64,000 nucleotides of DNA from Bifidobacterium anseris (GCF_002860345.1 NZ_NMYC01000001.1:620001-684000), one strand, 5' to 3'; counted from the first letter of the stretch, positions 46,686-57,078 are shown. Numbers and translations: made by a program. The notes: generated from the letters alone by a model not told the origin.

Positions 46686-48482
46686 TCACTCCGTTTCGCT
46701 CTTGAGCTGCTCTTCGTAGTCGCCGACCTCGACGTCCTCCTCGTCCGTGTCGTCCTCGGCGTCGGTCAGATCGGGGTCGCCCATCACGCCTTCCTCGTCG
46801 CGGCGCGTGTTGCGTTCCTGCATCTGGGCGGGTTCGATGTCCATTTCGGCGCCGGCGCACTGCTCCTCCTCGGGGATGCGCGTCTCGTCGTCCATGTTGA
46901 CGCCGTCCTCGTCGTCCAGCGGCGCGTACTGCGCATCGTCGGGCGTCACGCCGAGCTTCGCCTGCAGATCCTCCGGAAGATCCTCGACGTCGTAGTCGAC
47001 GACGAAATCGTCGCTCGTCTCGTCCTCGTCTACGTCGGCGTAGCGCGCCTCGAGATCGTCGATGAGTTCGTCGAGCGCGACGGCCTCGTCATCACGTCCG
47101 GCCTTCGTCAGGAAGTACTGTTCGGCCTGCGCGGCGCGCATGCGGTATTCGCCGGCGAGTCCCTTGGCGTGCACGAGCTTGGAGACGACCTCGATCGCCT
47201 GATTGACCATGCCCATGTCGTTGAGCGCGCCTGCGTAGACGAGGAACATCTCCGCCTTCGCCTCGCCGGTGAGCTGCTTGGCGTTGTCGGACAGCGCGAT
47301 CTCGACGGCCTTCTTCGGCTTGCCCAGTCCGCGCTCGCAGTCGGCCATGAACGGCAGGTAGTCGAGGTAGCCGTTCATGCGGAACGCCGTCTGGAATTCG
47401 CGCAGCGCGAGCTTGTAGTCGCCCTGACGGTAGGCGACCATCGCAAGCGTCTCGCGGGCGATGTCGACGCGCGACGCCTGCTTGGCGGCCCACTTGGCAT
47501 GCGCGAGCGCCGCCTGCGGGTCGTTCGCCTCGAGCGTGTACGCGGCGAGGATGTGCAGACCGATGTTCTCGGCATGCTCCTTCGCAAGTCCGCGCAGACG
47601 TTCGCGCTCATCCTTGCTCAGCATGCTCCATTCGAGGCCCTTGGGCATGACCGGCTCGCCCGGACGGCGGTCCGTGTACGGGTTCTGCGACGGGAAGCTG
47701 ACGGTGCCGTCCGAGTTCCTGCGCGAGTGCGACATGTATTCGGCGCGCTTGCGCTCGTGGTGTGCCTGACGTTCGGCGCCGTCGTAGCGCGGGTTGCGAC
47801 GATCGTTGCTGTTGCGGTCGCCACGATGGAAGTCGCGACGATCGTTGTTGTTGCGGCGGTCGTTGTCGCCACGACGGAAGTCACGACGGTCGTTGTTGTC
47901 GCCACGATGGAAGTCACGACGATCGCCGTTGTTGTTGCGACGATCGTTGTCGCCACGACGGAAATCGCGACGATCGCCGTTGCCGTTGCGCTCGCCGCGG
48001 TGGAAATCACGGTGACCGTTGTTGTCGTCACGGCGGAAGCTGCGACGCTGGCCGTCACCGTCACGACGGAAGTCACGACGGTCGTCGTCGCCGCGGCGGA
48101 AATCACGACGCTGACCGCCGTTGCCGCCACGATGGAAGCCGCGACGCTGACCGCCGCGCTCGTCGTCGCGCCCACGGAAACGATTGCCCGAACGCTGGCC
48201 GTCGTTGCCGTTGCCGTTGCGATGGAAACGACGCTGGCCGTCGCCGTCACGACGGAAGTCGCCGCCGCCTTCGCCGTCGCGGCGGAAATCATCATTCCTG
48301 CCGCCGCCGTTCGCGTTGCGGTGGAAGTTGCGTCCGCCGCCATTGCGGTCGCCGCGGCGGAAGTTCGAGCCGCCGCGCGAACGGAATCCGCCGCCGGAGC
48401 CGCGACGCTGGCCGCCGTTGCCCGATCCGTAGCGACGGTTGCCGCCCTGGGAATGATGCTGTGATCCGCGTTCGTCTGCCAT
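46686..48482 (-). CDS. Disordered Arg/Asp/Gly-repeat region fused to TPR-like domain
   Basis: The 598-residue protein has three parts. Residues about 1-235 are a low-complexity region of Arg, Gly, Asp and Asn with repeated units such as RRDFRRGD, RRDFHRGD and DNDRRNNN, and RGG-like stretches at the N-terminus. Residues about 270-440 are helical, with tandem hairpins (ETLAMVAYRQGDYKLALREFQTAFRMNGYLDYLP, AKAEMFLVYAGALNDMGMVNQAIEVV) resembling TPRs. The last 130 residues are strongly acidic (Asp/Glu). Smaller TPR proteins occupy this position after tyrS in other actinobacteria. The Arg-rich part suggests RNA binding or condensate formation, which is inference. DNA repeats of about 24-27 bp underlie it. 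Confidence 0.88.
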   Translation of the reverse strand: MADERGSQHHSQGGNRRYGSGNGGQRRGSGGGFRSRGGSNFRRGDRNGGGRNFHRNANGGGRNDDFRRDGEGGGDFRRDGDGQRRFHRNGNGNDGQRSGNRFRGRDDERGGQRRGFHRGGNGGQRRDFRRGDDDRRDFRRDGDGQRRSFRRDDNNGHRDFHRGERNGNGDRRDFRRGDNDRRNNNGDRRDFHRGDNNDRRDFRRGDNDRRNNNDRRDFHRGDRNSNDRRNPRYDGAERQAHHERKRAEYMSHSRRNSDGTVSFPSQNPYTDRRPGEPVMPKGLEWSMLSKDERERLRGLAKEHAENIGLHILAAYTLEANDPQAALAHAKWAAKQASRVDIARETLAMVAYRQGDYKLALREFQTAFRMNGYLDYLPFMADCERGLGKPKKAVEIALSDNAKQLTGEAKAEMFLVYAGALNDMGMVNQAIEVVSKLVHAKGLAGEYRMRAAQAEQYFLTKAGRDDEAVALDELIDDLEARYADVDEDETSDDFVVDYDVEDLPEDLQAKLGVTPDDAQYAPLDDEDGVNMDDETRIPEEEQCAGAEMDIEPAQMQERNTRRDEEGVMGDPDLTDAEDDTDEEDVEVGDYEEQLKSETE

Positions 48483-48598
48483 GTTCGTACCTTTTCATTC
48501 AAGAGGCGGGCATGTGCGCCCGCCTCGTCCGTCATTGTCTTCCAGTGTAGCCAATCGGCGATGCCGATCCGTCGTTTCGGCTGTCGGTGTGCAAGAAA

Positions 48599-49921
48599 TC
48601 AGCCGAGTTCGACGACGCCGAGCGCCTTCTTGCCGCGGCGCAGGATCGCGAAGCGTCCCTGCAGGAAATCGTCGCCGCCGAGCAGCTGCTCCTCATCCCC
48701 GACGCGCGCGTTGTTGAGGTACACGCCGCCGGACTTGATCGTCTTCCTCGCCTCGGAGATCGACTTGAACAGACCTGCCCGGACGCCGGCTTCGCTGATG
48801 CGGTCGCCGGCGGCGGCTTTCGCGAAGGCCTTGGCGCCGTTCTCGTCCTCGACTTTGAGTCCTTCGAGCGCGGCCTCGAGGATGTCCTCGCTGATTTCGG
48901 CCACGTCGCCGCCGCGGCCGAACAGCGCCGTGGAGGCCTCGATGGCCTGACGCGTCGCGTCGTCGCCGTGCACGAGGCTCGTGACCTCCCATGCGAGCGC
49001 GCGCTGCGCCTCGCGGGCGCCCGGGTTCGTCTCGGTGGCTTCGAGCAGCTCCTCGATGCGCGCCTTCGGCAGGAACGTGAAGGCCTTGAGCAGGCTCTCC
49101 ATCTCGGCGTCCGGACGGTTGACCCAGAACTGGTAGAACTTGTAGGGGCTGAGCATCGAGGCGTCGAGCCAGACGGCGTTGCCTTCGGACTTGCCGAACT
49201 TCTTGCCGGTCGCGTCGGTGATGATCGGGCTGGCCATGACGTTGACGTTGACGCCGCGCACCTTGTGGATGAGGTCGAGTCCGGATGTGAGGTTGCCCCA
49301 CTGGTCGGAGCCACCAAGCTCGAGGACGCAGTCGAAATGGTCGTACAGGTGCAGGAAATCATTGCCCTGCAGCACCTGATAGCTGAATTCGGTGAAGGAG
49401 ATGCCCTCCTCCGAGTTGAGACGGCGAGCGACGATGTCCTTCGACAGCATCGTGCCGACGCGGAAGTTCTTGCCGACGTCGCGCAGGAAGTCGAGCACGT
49501 TCATCGTCGCGGTCCAGTCGTAGTTGGACACGAAGGTCACGGCGTTGTCGCCCTCCTGCACGAGGATGTCGCCGATCTGGATGCGCAGACGCTCGCACCA
49601 CTGTTCGACGACGTCCTTCGGGTTGAGGATGCGTTCGCCGGACTGACGCGGATCGCCGATAAGGCCGGTGGCGCCGCCGACGAGGGCGATTGGATGATGT
49701 CCGGCCTCCTGCAGGTGGCGCATGATGATGAGCTGCACAAGATTGCCGATGTGCAGCGACGGCGCTGTCGGGTCGAAGCCGCAGTAATAATGGATGGGCT
49801 CCCCGTTCAATGTCTCGGCGAGTCGATCCCTGTCGGTGGATTGCGAGATCAACCCGCGCCATTGCAATTCATCGAGCACGGAGTCGAATCCGGCTTCCTT
49901 GAAATCGATGACGTGAGCCAT
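48599..49921 (-). CDS. tyrS: Tyrosyl-tRNA synthetase
   Basis: TyrRS charges tRNA-Tyr. The 440-residue protein has the class I motifs [17 protein letters not shown] (HIGH equivalent at 57-60) and [13 protein letters not shown] (KMSKS equivalent), the [29 protein letters not shown] segment, and a C-terminal S4-like RNA-binding domain ([21 protein letters not shown]). I chose the ATG at 49921, nine bases after AAGGAG; longer frames to 50113 lack support. It heads the conserved series ending at recN. Confidence 0.96.
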   Translation of the reverse strand: MAHVIDFKEAGFDSVLDELQWRGLISQSTDRDRLAETLNGEPIHYYCGFDPTAPSLHIGNLVQLIIMRHLQEAGHHPIALVGGATGLIGDPRQSGERILNPKDVVEQWCERLRIQIGDILVQEGDNAVTFVSNYDWTATMNVLDFLRDVGKNFRVGTMLSKDIVARRLNSEEGISFTEFSYQVLQGNDFLHLYDHFDCVLELGGSDQWGNLTSGLDLIHKVRGVNVNVMASPIITDATGKKFGKSEGNAVWLDASMLSPYKFYQFWVNRPDAEMESLLKAFTFLPKARIEELLEATETNPGAREAQRALAWEVTSLVHGDDATRQAIEASTALFGRGGDVAEISEDILEAALEGLKVEDENGAKAFAKAAAGDRISEAGVRAGLFKSISEARKTIKSGGVYLNNARVGDEEQLLGGDDFLQGRFAILRRGKKALGVVELG

Positions 49922-50099
49922 GCCAAACATCTCCTTGTGAATTTTTCGAACGTGTTCCCCCGACCTGCTCCCGGCGCGGGCAAACATTGTCAGTGTGTCA
50001 CACCTCGCCGACACTGCCCAGACAGCCCCGGCGCTCCCCGAACGGCCGTACGAGCGACGACCAAACGACAACCCGACGACGCTCTGCGCCCGCCCTTCC

Positions 50100-50480
50100 C
50101 TTACAGGCTGCACTTGCTACGGGCAGCACATTCTTACGGGCTGCACGTTCTTACGAGAGGCATCCTCTTACGGGAGGCACCTCCTGCGCGAGACTACTGG
50201 AAGCATCCCGTACGTTACGGGGAGCACACCGCCGATCGTTATGGACAGCACCGCACTCTCTGGCGCCGTCACGTTCTTACGGGCAGCACTCCTCTTTTAC
50301 GGGCAGCACCTGCACCCGGGTCGTTGCCGACGTCATCAAGCAACGGGCAGCTCGTTCTTACAGGTCGCACTCCTCTTACGGGAAGCACTGCGTAGCGACG
50401 CACTTCAGCGCTCATCTCTCCTCATCGTCAACGCTACGGGCGGCATCTTCTCCTGTTTTCTTCCTCTTACCGGCAGCCAT
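50100..50480. repeat. TTACGGGCAGC repeat cluster F, left part
   Basis: About fifteen plus-orientation copies downstream of the HD gene and upstream of tyrS: ttacaggctgcac, gctacgggcagcac, cttacgggctgcac, cttacgggaggcacc, cttacgggcagcac, cgctacgggcggcatc, cttaccggcagcc. Two more at 50548-50600 lie inside the 3' end of the HD gene. The space also must hold the tyrS promoter. Confidence 0.88.
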
Positions 50481-50547
50481 CCGAATCGTCACCGCACGCC
50501 GCAGTCATCGGGACGACCGCCACCTCCTCAACGTCATCGTTCTCGCC

Positions 50548-51078
50548 TTACCGGCGGCACCGCTCCCCCACCTGTTCGTGCTTACGGGCGGCACGCGTAC
50601 GCCGCACACGCCGCAGTCGCGACGCAATCGTCTCCTGAACGGCGCTCACCGTGTCGGCGACGTTGACGATGACTCCCTCGAGATATCGCGGCGGCACCGG
50701 CGTCAGCGGAAACATGTGCGTGCGAATACTGTTCAAGACGACGTCGTCGAGCTCGAAATCGGCGCGCGCGTTGGCTTCCGCGGTATACGGATGACGGAAT
50801 CCGTGCAGCCGATGACTGCCGCCGTCATCGTCGTGCCAATCGTAAAGGAAGTAGTCGTGCAGCAATGCCGCCCGTACGAGCGCGCGCAGATCTACACAAT
50901 TCCACAGGCGCAGCCGGTCGGCGATCCACACGCTCAGCGCTGCCACCCGTAACGAATGCCCATACGTCGTGACGTCGCCGTGTTGCAGGCTTCTCCTTTC
51001 GATCTCCATATGCTCGTGCTTCAGGATGTCCCGCCCATAATGACGCACTATGGTATCGATGCGCTCGCGACTCAGCAC
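50548..51078 (-). CDS. Small HD-domain phosphohydrolase
   Basis: The 176-residue product has the HD metal pattern: His41 in YGHSLRVAALSVW, His74-Asp75 in RAALLHDYFLYDWH and GFRHPYTA, then SIRTHMFPLTPVPPRYLEGVIVNVADTVSA, the usual late histidine/aspartate region. Such enzymes hydrolyse phosphate esters or nucleotides; no substrate can be inferred. I chose the GTG at 51078 because AAAGGAG precedes it; the longer frame is made of repeat sequence. The last 20 residues (RLRRVRRTRAARKHE...) and the TAA stop are encoded by repeat units, so the original C-terminus may have been replaced. Repeat clusters flank it on both sides. Confidence 0.85.
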   Translation of the reverse strand: MLSRERIDTIVRHYGRDILKHEHMEIERRSLQHGDVTTYGHSLRVAALSVWIADRLRLWNCVDLRALVRAALLHDYFLYDWHDDDGGSHRLHGFRHPYTAEANARADFELDDVVLNSIRTHMFPLTPVPPRYLEGVIVNVADTVSAVQETIASRLRRVRRTRAARKHEQVGERCRR

Positions 51079-51500
51079 GTGATCTCCTTTGCAATCCATC
51101 CGCTTCGAGCCTTCCACTAAGACGGCCGCGTCGGCGCAGCCCGTAAGAGCGACAACCCATAGGATGCACTGCCCGCAAAGCATGCACGATGGCGATCGTG
51201 TGCCCGTGCGGGACGTCTTCGACACTGTTAAGGGATGCCACCCGTAACGACGACCACCCGTAAAAAGAAAGTGCCACCCATAACAACGGATGTTCGCAAG
51301 AGCGCCGCCGGTAACGATGACCGCCTATGCGAGACAACTGCCTGTAACGACGATTACCGTAACGACAACTACCCGTAACAATGGCCACTCGTGATGATGA
51401 CTACTCGTAACAGCAACGGCTACCAGTAGCAACGACTGCCCGCAACAACAACGACCACTCGTAACGACGACAGCTACCCGCAACAACAACCACCCGTAAG
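50941..51500. repeat. TTACGGGCAGC repeat cluster F, right part
   Basis: After one copy within the HD gene (50941, gccacccgtaac), the stretch 51136-51500 carries about fifteen reverse-orientation copies (gccacccgtaacg, gaccacccgtaaa, actacccgtaacaatgg, gctaccagtagc, accacccgtaag), many with the spacer AACGACGAC. It ends 30 bp before the argH terminator. Confidence 0.88.
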
Positions 51501-51530
51501 AACGCGCACATGTCTGCGTGCAGACGGGAA

Positions 51531-51554
51531 GGGCGGCGCACTGTGGCACCGCCC
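51531..51554 (-). terminator. Possible terminator after argH
   Basis: GGGCGGTGCC and a complementary GGGCGGCGCACTG arm form an imperfect GC-rich hairpin 30 bases after the argH stop; the following TTCCCGTC is only weakly T-rich. Confidence 0.45.
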
Positions 51555-51583
51555 CTGCTTTGGACGTCCCTCGACGGGGCGCG

Positions 51584-53125
51584 TCACTGCTTCTTCGTGA
51601 GGGAGCCTGCCGCCTTGTAGGCGATGCCGTCGCTCTTGATCTGGAACATGCCGTGCAGACGTTCGATCTGCGACTTCGCGGACATGATCTGTTCGCGCAC
51701 ACGCGTCGGCGCCGTGCCTCCCTTGCCGGCGCGCGCAGAGACGGACCCCTCGGTCGACAGCACCTCGCGCACCTTCACCGCCTGCTCCGGCGGCACGAAA
51801 TCACGGAAGATCTCGATGAAATCGTCGTCGGACAGATCCCACAGCTCCTCGTGGCGGCTTTCGGCGAGCTTGACGCATGCGCCGGAAAGCTCATGCGCGT
51901 GGCGGAACGGGACGCCGTTCTTAACGAGCCACTCGGCGATATCGGTCGCGAGCGCGAAACCGGTCGGCGCCTCCTGTTCGAGACGCTGCGCGTTGAAACG
52001 CATCGTGCGCACCATGCCGGTGAACGCGGGCAGCAGCACTTCGAGCGTGTCGGTCTGGTCGAACACCGCCTCCTTGTCCTCCTGCAGGTCGCGCGCGTAC
52101 GCGGTGGGCAGACCCTTGAGCGTCGCGAGCAGGCCAGTGAGGTCGCCGATGAGACGGCCAGCCTTGCCGCGCGCGAGTTCGGCGATGTCCGGGTTCTTCT
52201 TCTGCGGCATGATCGACGAGCCAGTGGAGTACGCGTCGTCGAGCGTGACGAAGCCGAACTCCTGCGTGTTCCAGATGATGATCTCCTCGGACAGTCGGGA
52301 GACGTCTACGCCGATCATCGCGGCGATGAACGAGTATTCGGCGACGAGGTCACGACTCGACGTGCCGTCGATCGAGTTTTCGGTGACCTTCGTGAAACCG
52401 AGTTCGCGCGCGACGGCCGTCGGCTCCAGCCCGAGCGTGTTGCCTGCGAGTGCGCCGGAGCCGTAGGGGCTCGCGTCGACGCGGCCGTCCCAGTCGATGA
52501 ACCGTTCGACGTCGCGCAGCAGCGGCCACACGTGCGCCATGAGCTGATGCGCGAGCAGCACCGGCTGCGCGTGCTGCATATGCGTGCGACCCGGCATGAC
52601 CGTGCGTCCCGCCGCCTTCGCCTGTTCGCACAGCGCGTCGGCGAGCGCGAGCACCTGCTTGGCGACGATGCGCGCATGGCGGCGCAGCCACATGCGGATG
52701 AGTGTCGCGATCTGGTCGTTGCGGGAACGGCCGGCGCGCAGCTTGCCGCCGAGTTCGTCGCCGGCGATGTCGATGAGTCCGCGTTCGAGCGCCGTCGCCT
52801 CGTCCTCGTCGTCCTCGATCGGCGCGAATTCGCCGCTGTCCACGCGGCGCTGCAGCTCGTCGAGCGCAGCTTCCATGCGCTGCAACTCGTCGGGGGTGAG
52901 CAGGCCCGCGCGGCCGAGCGCGCGTGCGTGGGCGCGCGATCCGGCGATGTCGTCGTCGGCGAGTCGCCAATCGAACTGCGTGGATTTGCTCAGCAGCGCG
53001 AGCTCCGGCGACGGACCGGAGGAGAAACGGCCTCCCCACAGCGCGAGATGCTCGCCCGACGGCTGCTGCGACGCGGCCGTCGTGGTCTCGATGTCGGTCG
53101 TTTCGACGATGTGTTCGTCACTCAT
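51584..53125 (-). CDS. argH: Argininosuccinate lyase
   Basis: ArgH splits argininosuccinate into arginine and fumarate, the last step of arginine synthesis. The 513-residue product contains [56 protein letters not shown] and the fumarase/aspartase signature [12 protein letters not shown] with the catalytic serine. The start at 53125 is preceded by GGAGACAAC. It is separated from argG by about 630 bp filled mainly by repeat cluster G, so cotranscription with argG is doubtful. Confidence 0.96.
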   Translation of the reverse strand: MSDEHIVETTDIETTTAASQQPSGEHLALWGGRFSSGPSPELALLSKSTQFDWRLADDDIAGSRAHARALGRAGLLTPDELQRMEAALDELQRRVDSGEFAPIEDDEDEATALERGLIDIAGDELGGKLRAGRSRNDQIATLIRMWLRRHARIVAKQVLALADALCEQAKAAGRTVMPGRTHMQHAQPVLLAHQLMAHVWPLLRDVERFIDWDGRVDASPYGSGALAGNTLGLEPTAVARELGFTKVTENSIDGTSSRDLVAEYSFIAAMIGVDVSRLSEEIIIWNTQEFGFVTLDDAYSTGSSIMPQKKNPDIAELARGKAGRLIGDLTGLLATLKGLPTAYARDLQEDKEAVFDQTDTLEVLLPAFTGMVRTMRFNAQRLEQEAPTGFALATDIAEWLVKNGVPFRHAHELSGACVKLAESRHEELWDLSDDDFIEIFRDFVPPEQAVKVREVLSTEGSVSARAGKGGTAPTRVREQIMSAKSQIERLHGMFQIKSDGIAYKAAGSLTKKQ

Positions 53126-53210
53126 GTTGTCTCCATGTCTTCTTTGTTGTCGCGTTCTTCTTGTTGTCGCGCCGACGACGTGCCGCGTCATGCGCACGTG
53201 TGCTACGGGT

Positions 53211-53640
53211 GGCGCGCGTCGCATCGCGCGCCTGTGCTTGCCGCCGATGCCCAATCCTACCGATATTCGAAGAAATCCGTCGTCGATTGTCAATCGTCGA
53301 TCATCGATTATCGCGCGACCGTCAGGCGATGCAGGCGTTACGGGATGCATCATGGCGACCGATGCCACCCGTAAGCAGGATGCGCGTCGCCGCAACGATC
53401 ATCGACGTCGCGCATTTTGGAATCGCCGAGCGATCACGGACGTGCCACCCGTAACGCATGAGTCGACAAAGGTCGACGAGGGTCGACGAAGAATGCGCTA
53501 CCGGTAGGAGATGTGCCGCCCGTAAGCGAGCGACGACGTGCCGCCCGTAAGCGATGCACGGCATCAACGTGCCGCCCGTACGCGATGCACAAACGTCGAC
53601 ATACTCCCTGTAAGCGCACGTCGTCGCACTACCCGTAAGC
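53211..53640. repeat. TTACGGGCAGC repeat cluster G (argG/argH)
   Basis: Plus copies at 53212 (gctacgggtggcg) and 53338 (gttacgggatgcatc) are followed by reverse copies from 53365 (gatgccacccgtaag, gccacccgtaacg, gctaccggtagg, gccgcccgtaagcg twice, actacccgtaagc). The two units around 53338-53380 form one dyad. Another short-period element lies at 53278-53320 (TCGATTGTCAATCG, TCGATCATCGATTATCG). Confidence 0.85.
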
Positions 53641-53670
53641 GAACGCCGACGCATGTGCGAGGCACGTTTG

Positions 53671-53722
53671 CAAAAAGGGCGGGGAGACGCCCAGCACGGA
53701 CGGCCGGACGTCTCCCCGCTCG
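53671..53722 (-). terminator. Terminator after argG
   Basis: GCGGGGAGACG and CGTCTCCCCGC on the minus strand pair around a GC-rich loop and are followed by CCTTTTTGC, 30 bases after the argG stop. Confidence 0.85.
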
Positions 53723-53751
53723 AGGTGTGCGCGCAGACGGCGCGTGCGACG

Positions 53752-54990
53752 TCACTCGACGTCGTTGTCGGGAACCTCGATGCCGTTGCCGAACTTGACG
53801 TCGCGCGCGGCGGCGACCTTCGTCGGCAGACCGTAGATCTCGATGAAGCCGTTCGACGCGTTCTGGTCGAAGGTGTCGCCGGAATCGTAGGTCGCGAGGT
53901 TGTAGTCGTAGAGCGATTCCGCGGAACGACGGCCGACGACTACGGCGCGGCCGCCGTGCATGACCATGCGGATTTCGCCGGAGACATACTGCTGCGTGTC
54001 GTTGATGAACGCGTTGAGCGACTTGACGGCCGGCGAGAACCACTGCGCGTCGTAGACGAGCTCGGCCCAGCGCTTGTCGATGTCGCGCTTGATGCGGTGC
54101 TGCTCGCGTTCGAGGCACATGTTCTCGAGCTCCTGATGCGCGGTGATGAGCGCGATCGCGCCCGGCGCCTCGTACAGCTCGCGCGACTTGATCCCGACGA
54201 GACGGTCCTCGATGAGGTCGACGCGGCCGATGCCCTGCGCGCCGGCGCGGCGGTTCATCTCCTCGATTGCCTGCAGCGGGGTGACGTCGCGGCCGTCGAT
54301 CTTGACTGGCACGCCCTGCTTGAATTCGATGACGACCTCGTCCTCGACCGGCGGGAAGTCGGGATCGTCGGTGTAGGAGTAGCAGTCCTTCGTCGGCGCG
54401 TTCCACGGATCCTCGAGGAAGCCGGTCTCGATGGCGCGGCCCCACACGTTCTGGTCGATCGAGAACGGGCTCTTCTCGGTCTGCACGATCGGCAGCTTGT
54501 GGTCGTTCGCGTAGGCGATTTCGACGTCGCGCGTCAGCGACAGGTCGCGGATCGGGCTGATGGCCTTGAGTTCGGGGTCGATCGACTGGATCGAGACCTC
54601 GAAGCGGACCTGGTCGTTGCCCTTGCCGGTGCAGCCGTGCGCGATCGTGTCGGCGCCGAACTGATGGGCGGCGCGCACGAGATGCTTCGTGATGAGCGGA
54701 CGCGAGATCGCGGAGACGAGCGGGTACACGCCTTCATACATCGCGTTCGCCTTGAGCGCCTGCATGCAGTACTCGTTCGCGAATTCGTCGCGCGCGTCGA
54801 CGATGTACGCCTCGACGGCGCCGCACGCGAGCGCGCGTTCCTTGATTGTCTCGAGGCTTTCGCCGCCCTGGCCGACGTCGAGTGAGACGGCGACGACGTC
54901 CTTGCCCGTGCGGTCCTTGAGGTACGGGATGGCGACCGAGGTGTCGAGACCACCGGAATACGCCAGCACAATGCGATTCTGTTCGCTCAT
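53752..54990 (-). CDS. argG: Argininosuccinate synthase
   Basis: ArgG joins citrulline and aspartate using ATP. The 412-residue protein opens with the PP-loop [16 protein letters not shown] at about 9-24. [43 protein letters not shown] and [37 protein letters not shown] are all family segments. The gene has ARG-box-like sequences 20-60 bases before its start and its own terminator, so it is probably an independent ArgR-controlled unit inside the cluster. Confidence 0.97.
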   Translation of the reverse strand: MSEQNRIVLAYSGGLDTSVAIPYLKDRTGKDVVAVSLDVGQGGESLETIKERALACGAVEAYIVDARDEFANEYCMQALKANAMYEGVYPLVSAISRPLITKHLVRAAHQFGADTIAHGCTGKGNDQVRFEVSIQSIDPELKAISPIRDLSLTRDVEIAYANDHKLPIVQTEKSPFSIDQNVWGRAIETGFLEDPWNAPTKDCYSYTDDPDFPPVEDEVVIEFKQGVPVKIDGRDVTPLQAIEEMNRRAGAQGIGRVDLIEDRLVGIKSRELYEAPGAIALITAHQELENMCLEREQHRIKRDIDKRWAELVYDAQWFSPAVKSLNAFINDTQQYVSGEIRMVMHGGRAVVVGRRSAESLYDYNLATYDSGDTFDQNASNGFIEIYGLPTKVAAARDVKFGNGIEVPDNDVE

Positions 54991-55011
54991 GAGTTGACCT
55001 TTCTGTTCAGA

Positions 55012-55050
55012 TATTCATAAGTATATACAGTCCTCTGTATAAATATTCAT
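55012..55050 (-). promoter_or_regulatory. ARG-box-like ArgR operators before argG
   Basis: On the minus strand TGAATATTTATACA (55050-55037) matches the ArgR half-site pattern TGnAT-N4-ATnCA. A second, looser site TGTATATACTTATGAAT lies about 6 bases further downstream. The region is the most AT-rich in the arg cluster and contains ATATTCAT twice as a direct repeat. Confidence 0.6.
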
Positions 55051-55086
55051 CCGTGTCCACCAACGGCGTCGTCATCGTCTCCCCTC

Positions 55087-55318
55087 GCTACCGGTAGCGG
55101 CAACGACGTGCCACCCGTAAGACGATGATGACAATGATGACGATGACGGCAGCGACGACGCGGTGTCGGGGACGCGATCCATCAGCGCGCCATCAACGTG
55201 AGCGTCGTCTTTCATGACCTTCGGCACATCTGGGATTCCGCGATGCACGACACACGGCGCACAGCGCACCCGTACGACAGGCGACACGCGACGTGCAACG
55301 GGCAGCGCATCCCGTAAC
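55087..55318. repeat. TTACGGGCAGC repeat cluster H (argR/argG)
   Basis: A small cluster: one palindromic GCTACCGGTAGC at 55087, a reverse copy (gccacccgtaag at 55110) and two degraded ones at 55268-55318 (gcacccgtac, gcatcccgtaac). A GATGATGAC-type microsatellite lies at 55122-55150. No gene is evident between here and the argR terminator. Confidence 0.7.
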
Positions 55319-55423
55319 ACATGACGCACAGCGCGCTCCCCACCATGCACCTCCACACCGCACGGCATTTCCATACTGCGCGCTCTCGCCGCGCACAGCA
55401 CAACAACAAAACAGCACAACAAC

Positions 55424-55458
55424 AAAAAGGGAAGGCCGCGCGAGGCGCAGCCTTCCCT
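55424..55458 (-). terminator. Terminator after argR
   Basis: AGGGAAGGCTGCGC and GCGCGGCCTTCCCT on the minus strand form a long stem with one mismatch, followed by TTTTTG. Confidence 0.9.
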
Positions 55459-55486
55459 GAATCGGTTTCGTCACGGAGCGATCGAC

Positions 55487-56005
55487 TCAGCTCTGCGTGG
55501 AGGCGACGTCGAGCAGCCACGCGGAGCGGCGTTCCGCCATCGTCTCGTCCACGCAGATGACGAGGACGGTGTCGTCGCCGGCGATCGTGCCGAGGACGCC
55601 GCCTATCGGATGCTTGTCGATGACGCTCGCGACATACTGCGCGGCGCCCGACGACGTGTGCACGACGATGAGGTTACGGGCGGAGGCCACGGACGTCACG
55701 AGGCCGGACAGGATGCGCGTCATCTGCTGCTGCGCGCGCTCGTCGCTGTCGACTCCGGTGGCGGGAATCGGCTGGTCGTCGATCGTGTACGCCACCTTGC
55801 CGTCGGGCAGCCGCGTCTTCGTCGCGTTCATCTCGTCGAGATCGCGGCTGAGCGTCGCCTGCGTCACCTCGATCCCCTGGTCGGCGAGAATCTCGGAAAG
55901 CTGCGACTGCGACGTGACCACATGGTCGGCGAGCGCCTGTTCGATCGCGTTGAGACGCGCGGCACGGCTGGCGGGACGCTGCAACGGCGTCGTCGAATCC
56001 GTCAT
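55487..56005 (-). CDS. argR: Arginine repressor
   Basis: ArgR is the hexameric arginine-sensing repressor. The 172-residue product has the N-terminal winged helix ([44 protein letters not shown], with the ATLSRD recognition part) and the C-terminal oligomerisation/arginine-binding domain with [30 protein letters not shown]. Its start overlaps the argF stop by ATGA. Candidate operators for it lie before argG and before argC. Confidence 0.95.
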   Translation of the reverse strand: MTDSTTPLQRPASRAARLNAIEQALADHVVTSQSQLSEILADQGIEVTQATLSRDLDEMNATKTRLPDGKVAYTIDDQPIPATGVDSDERAQQQMTRILSGLVTSVASARNLIVVHTSSGAAQYVASVIDKHPIGGVLGTIAGDDTVLVICVDETMAERRSAWLLDVASTQS

Positions 56006-56967
56006 CAGACAAGCAGGCTTTCGTCGCCGCGCTGCTTGCCAATGAGCCACGTCAGCAGCGCCTTCTGCGCATGCAGTCGGTTTTCGGCCTCGTCCCAGAC
56101 CACCGACTGCGGACCGTCGATGACGGCGGCGGTCACCTCCTTGCCGCGGTAGGCGGGCAGGCAGTGCTGGAAAAGCGCATCGGGCTTCGCGAGCGCCATG
56201 AGCTCCTCGTTGACCTGATACGGCCAGAACGGCTTCGAGCGCACGGCGTACTGGTCCTCCTCGCCCATCGACACCCACGTGTCGGTGAAGACGCAGTCCG
56301 CGTCACGCACCGCCTCCTTCGGATCGGTGGTCACGAGGATGCTGCCGCCCGTAGTGGCGGCGATCGCCTCGGCGTCCTGCACGACGGCGTCGTCGGGGAG
56401 GAATCCGTTGGGCCCCGCCACCCGTACGTGCATGCCGGCGACGGCACCCGCGAGCAGGTAGGAGTTGGACATGTTGTTCGCCGCGTCGCCGAGGTAGGCG
56501 ATCGTCATGCCTTCGAGCGCGTCCACGCCGCCTTTGAACTGCGCGATCGTCAGGAAGTCGGCGAGCACCTGGCACGGGTGGAATTCATCGGTGAGGGCGT
56601 TGACGACCGGCACCGTCGCGACGCGCGCCATCTCCTCAATGCGCGACTGTTCGAAGGTGCGCCACACGAGCGCGTACGCCATGCGCGTGAGCACTTCGGT
56701 GGTGTCGGAGATCGGCTCGCCGCGGCCGAGCTGGGAGCCCGACTTGTCGATGACGAGGGGGTAGCCGCCGAGTTCGGCGACACCGATCGAGAAGCTGGAG
56801 CGCGTGCGCGTGCTCGGCTTGTCGAAGAGCACGGCGACGCCCTGCGGTCCCTCGAACGGGCGGTGGTAGAACCTGTTCTCGCGGAACTTCATGCCGAGTT
56901 CGAGGATCTGCTTCTGCTCGTCATGGTTGACGTCGTCGTCGCGCAGCATGTGACGGAGCTGTCCCAT
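56005..56967 (-). CDS. argF: Ornithine carbamoyltransferase
   Basis: ArgF makes citrulline from ornithine and carbamoyl phosphate. The 320-residue protein has the carbamoyl-phosphate motif [38 protein letters not shown], and the ornithine-side motif [13 protein letters not shown]. The start at 56967 follows an AAAAGGAGG ribosome site. Its leader (56990-57070) carries a 9-base microrepeat, and repeat cluster I separates it from argD. Confidence 0.96.
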   Translation of the reverse strand: MGQLRHMLRDDDVNHDEQKQILELGMKFRENRFYHRPFEGPQGVAVLFDKPSTRTRSSFSIGVAELGGYPLVIDKSGSQLGRGEPISDTTEVLTRMAYALVWRTFEQSRIEEMARVATVPVVNALTDEFHPCQVLADFLTIAQFKGGVDALEGMTIAYLGDAANNMSNSYLLAGAVAGMHVRVAGPNGFLPDDAVVQDAEAIAATTGGSILVTTDPKEAVRDADCVFTDTWVSMGEEDQYAVRSKPFWPYQVNEELMALAKPDALFQHCLPAYRGKEVTAAVIDGPQSVVWDEAENRLHAQKALLTWLIGKQRGDESLLV

Positions 56968-56999
56968 GATGGCCTCCTTTTGTGCTTGTTGTGTTGTGG

Positions 57000-57072
57000 T
57001 TGGTGGGTTGATGGAGTGGGTGTAGTCGGTGTAGTCGGTGTAGTCGGTGTTGGTTGGGTCGGTTGGGTCGGG
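57000..57072. repeat. 9-base microrepeat in the argF leader
   Basis: GTGTAGTCG is repeated three to four times in tandem, followed by GGTTGGGTC twice. On the transcribed strand this becomes an A/C-rich, G-poor leader just before the argF ribosome site. Confidence 0.75.
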
Positions 57073-57078
57073 TTCGCC

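Noticed and set aside
46659-48464. Ala/Val/Thr-rich 601-codon plus-strand frame opposite the TPR-like gene
   Set aside because: It reads the repeats of the Arg/Asp/Gly region backwards. The minus-strand frame has TPR-like helices, a sensible start and conserved neighbours.
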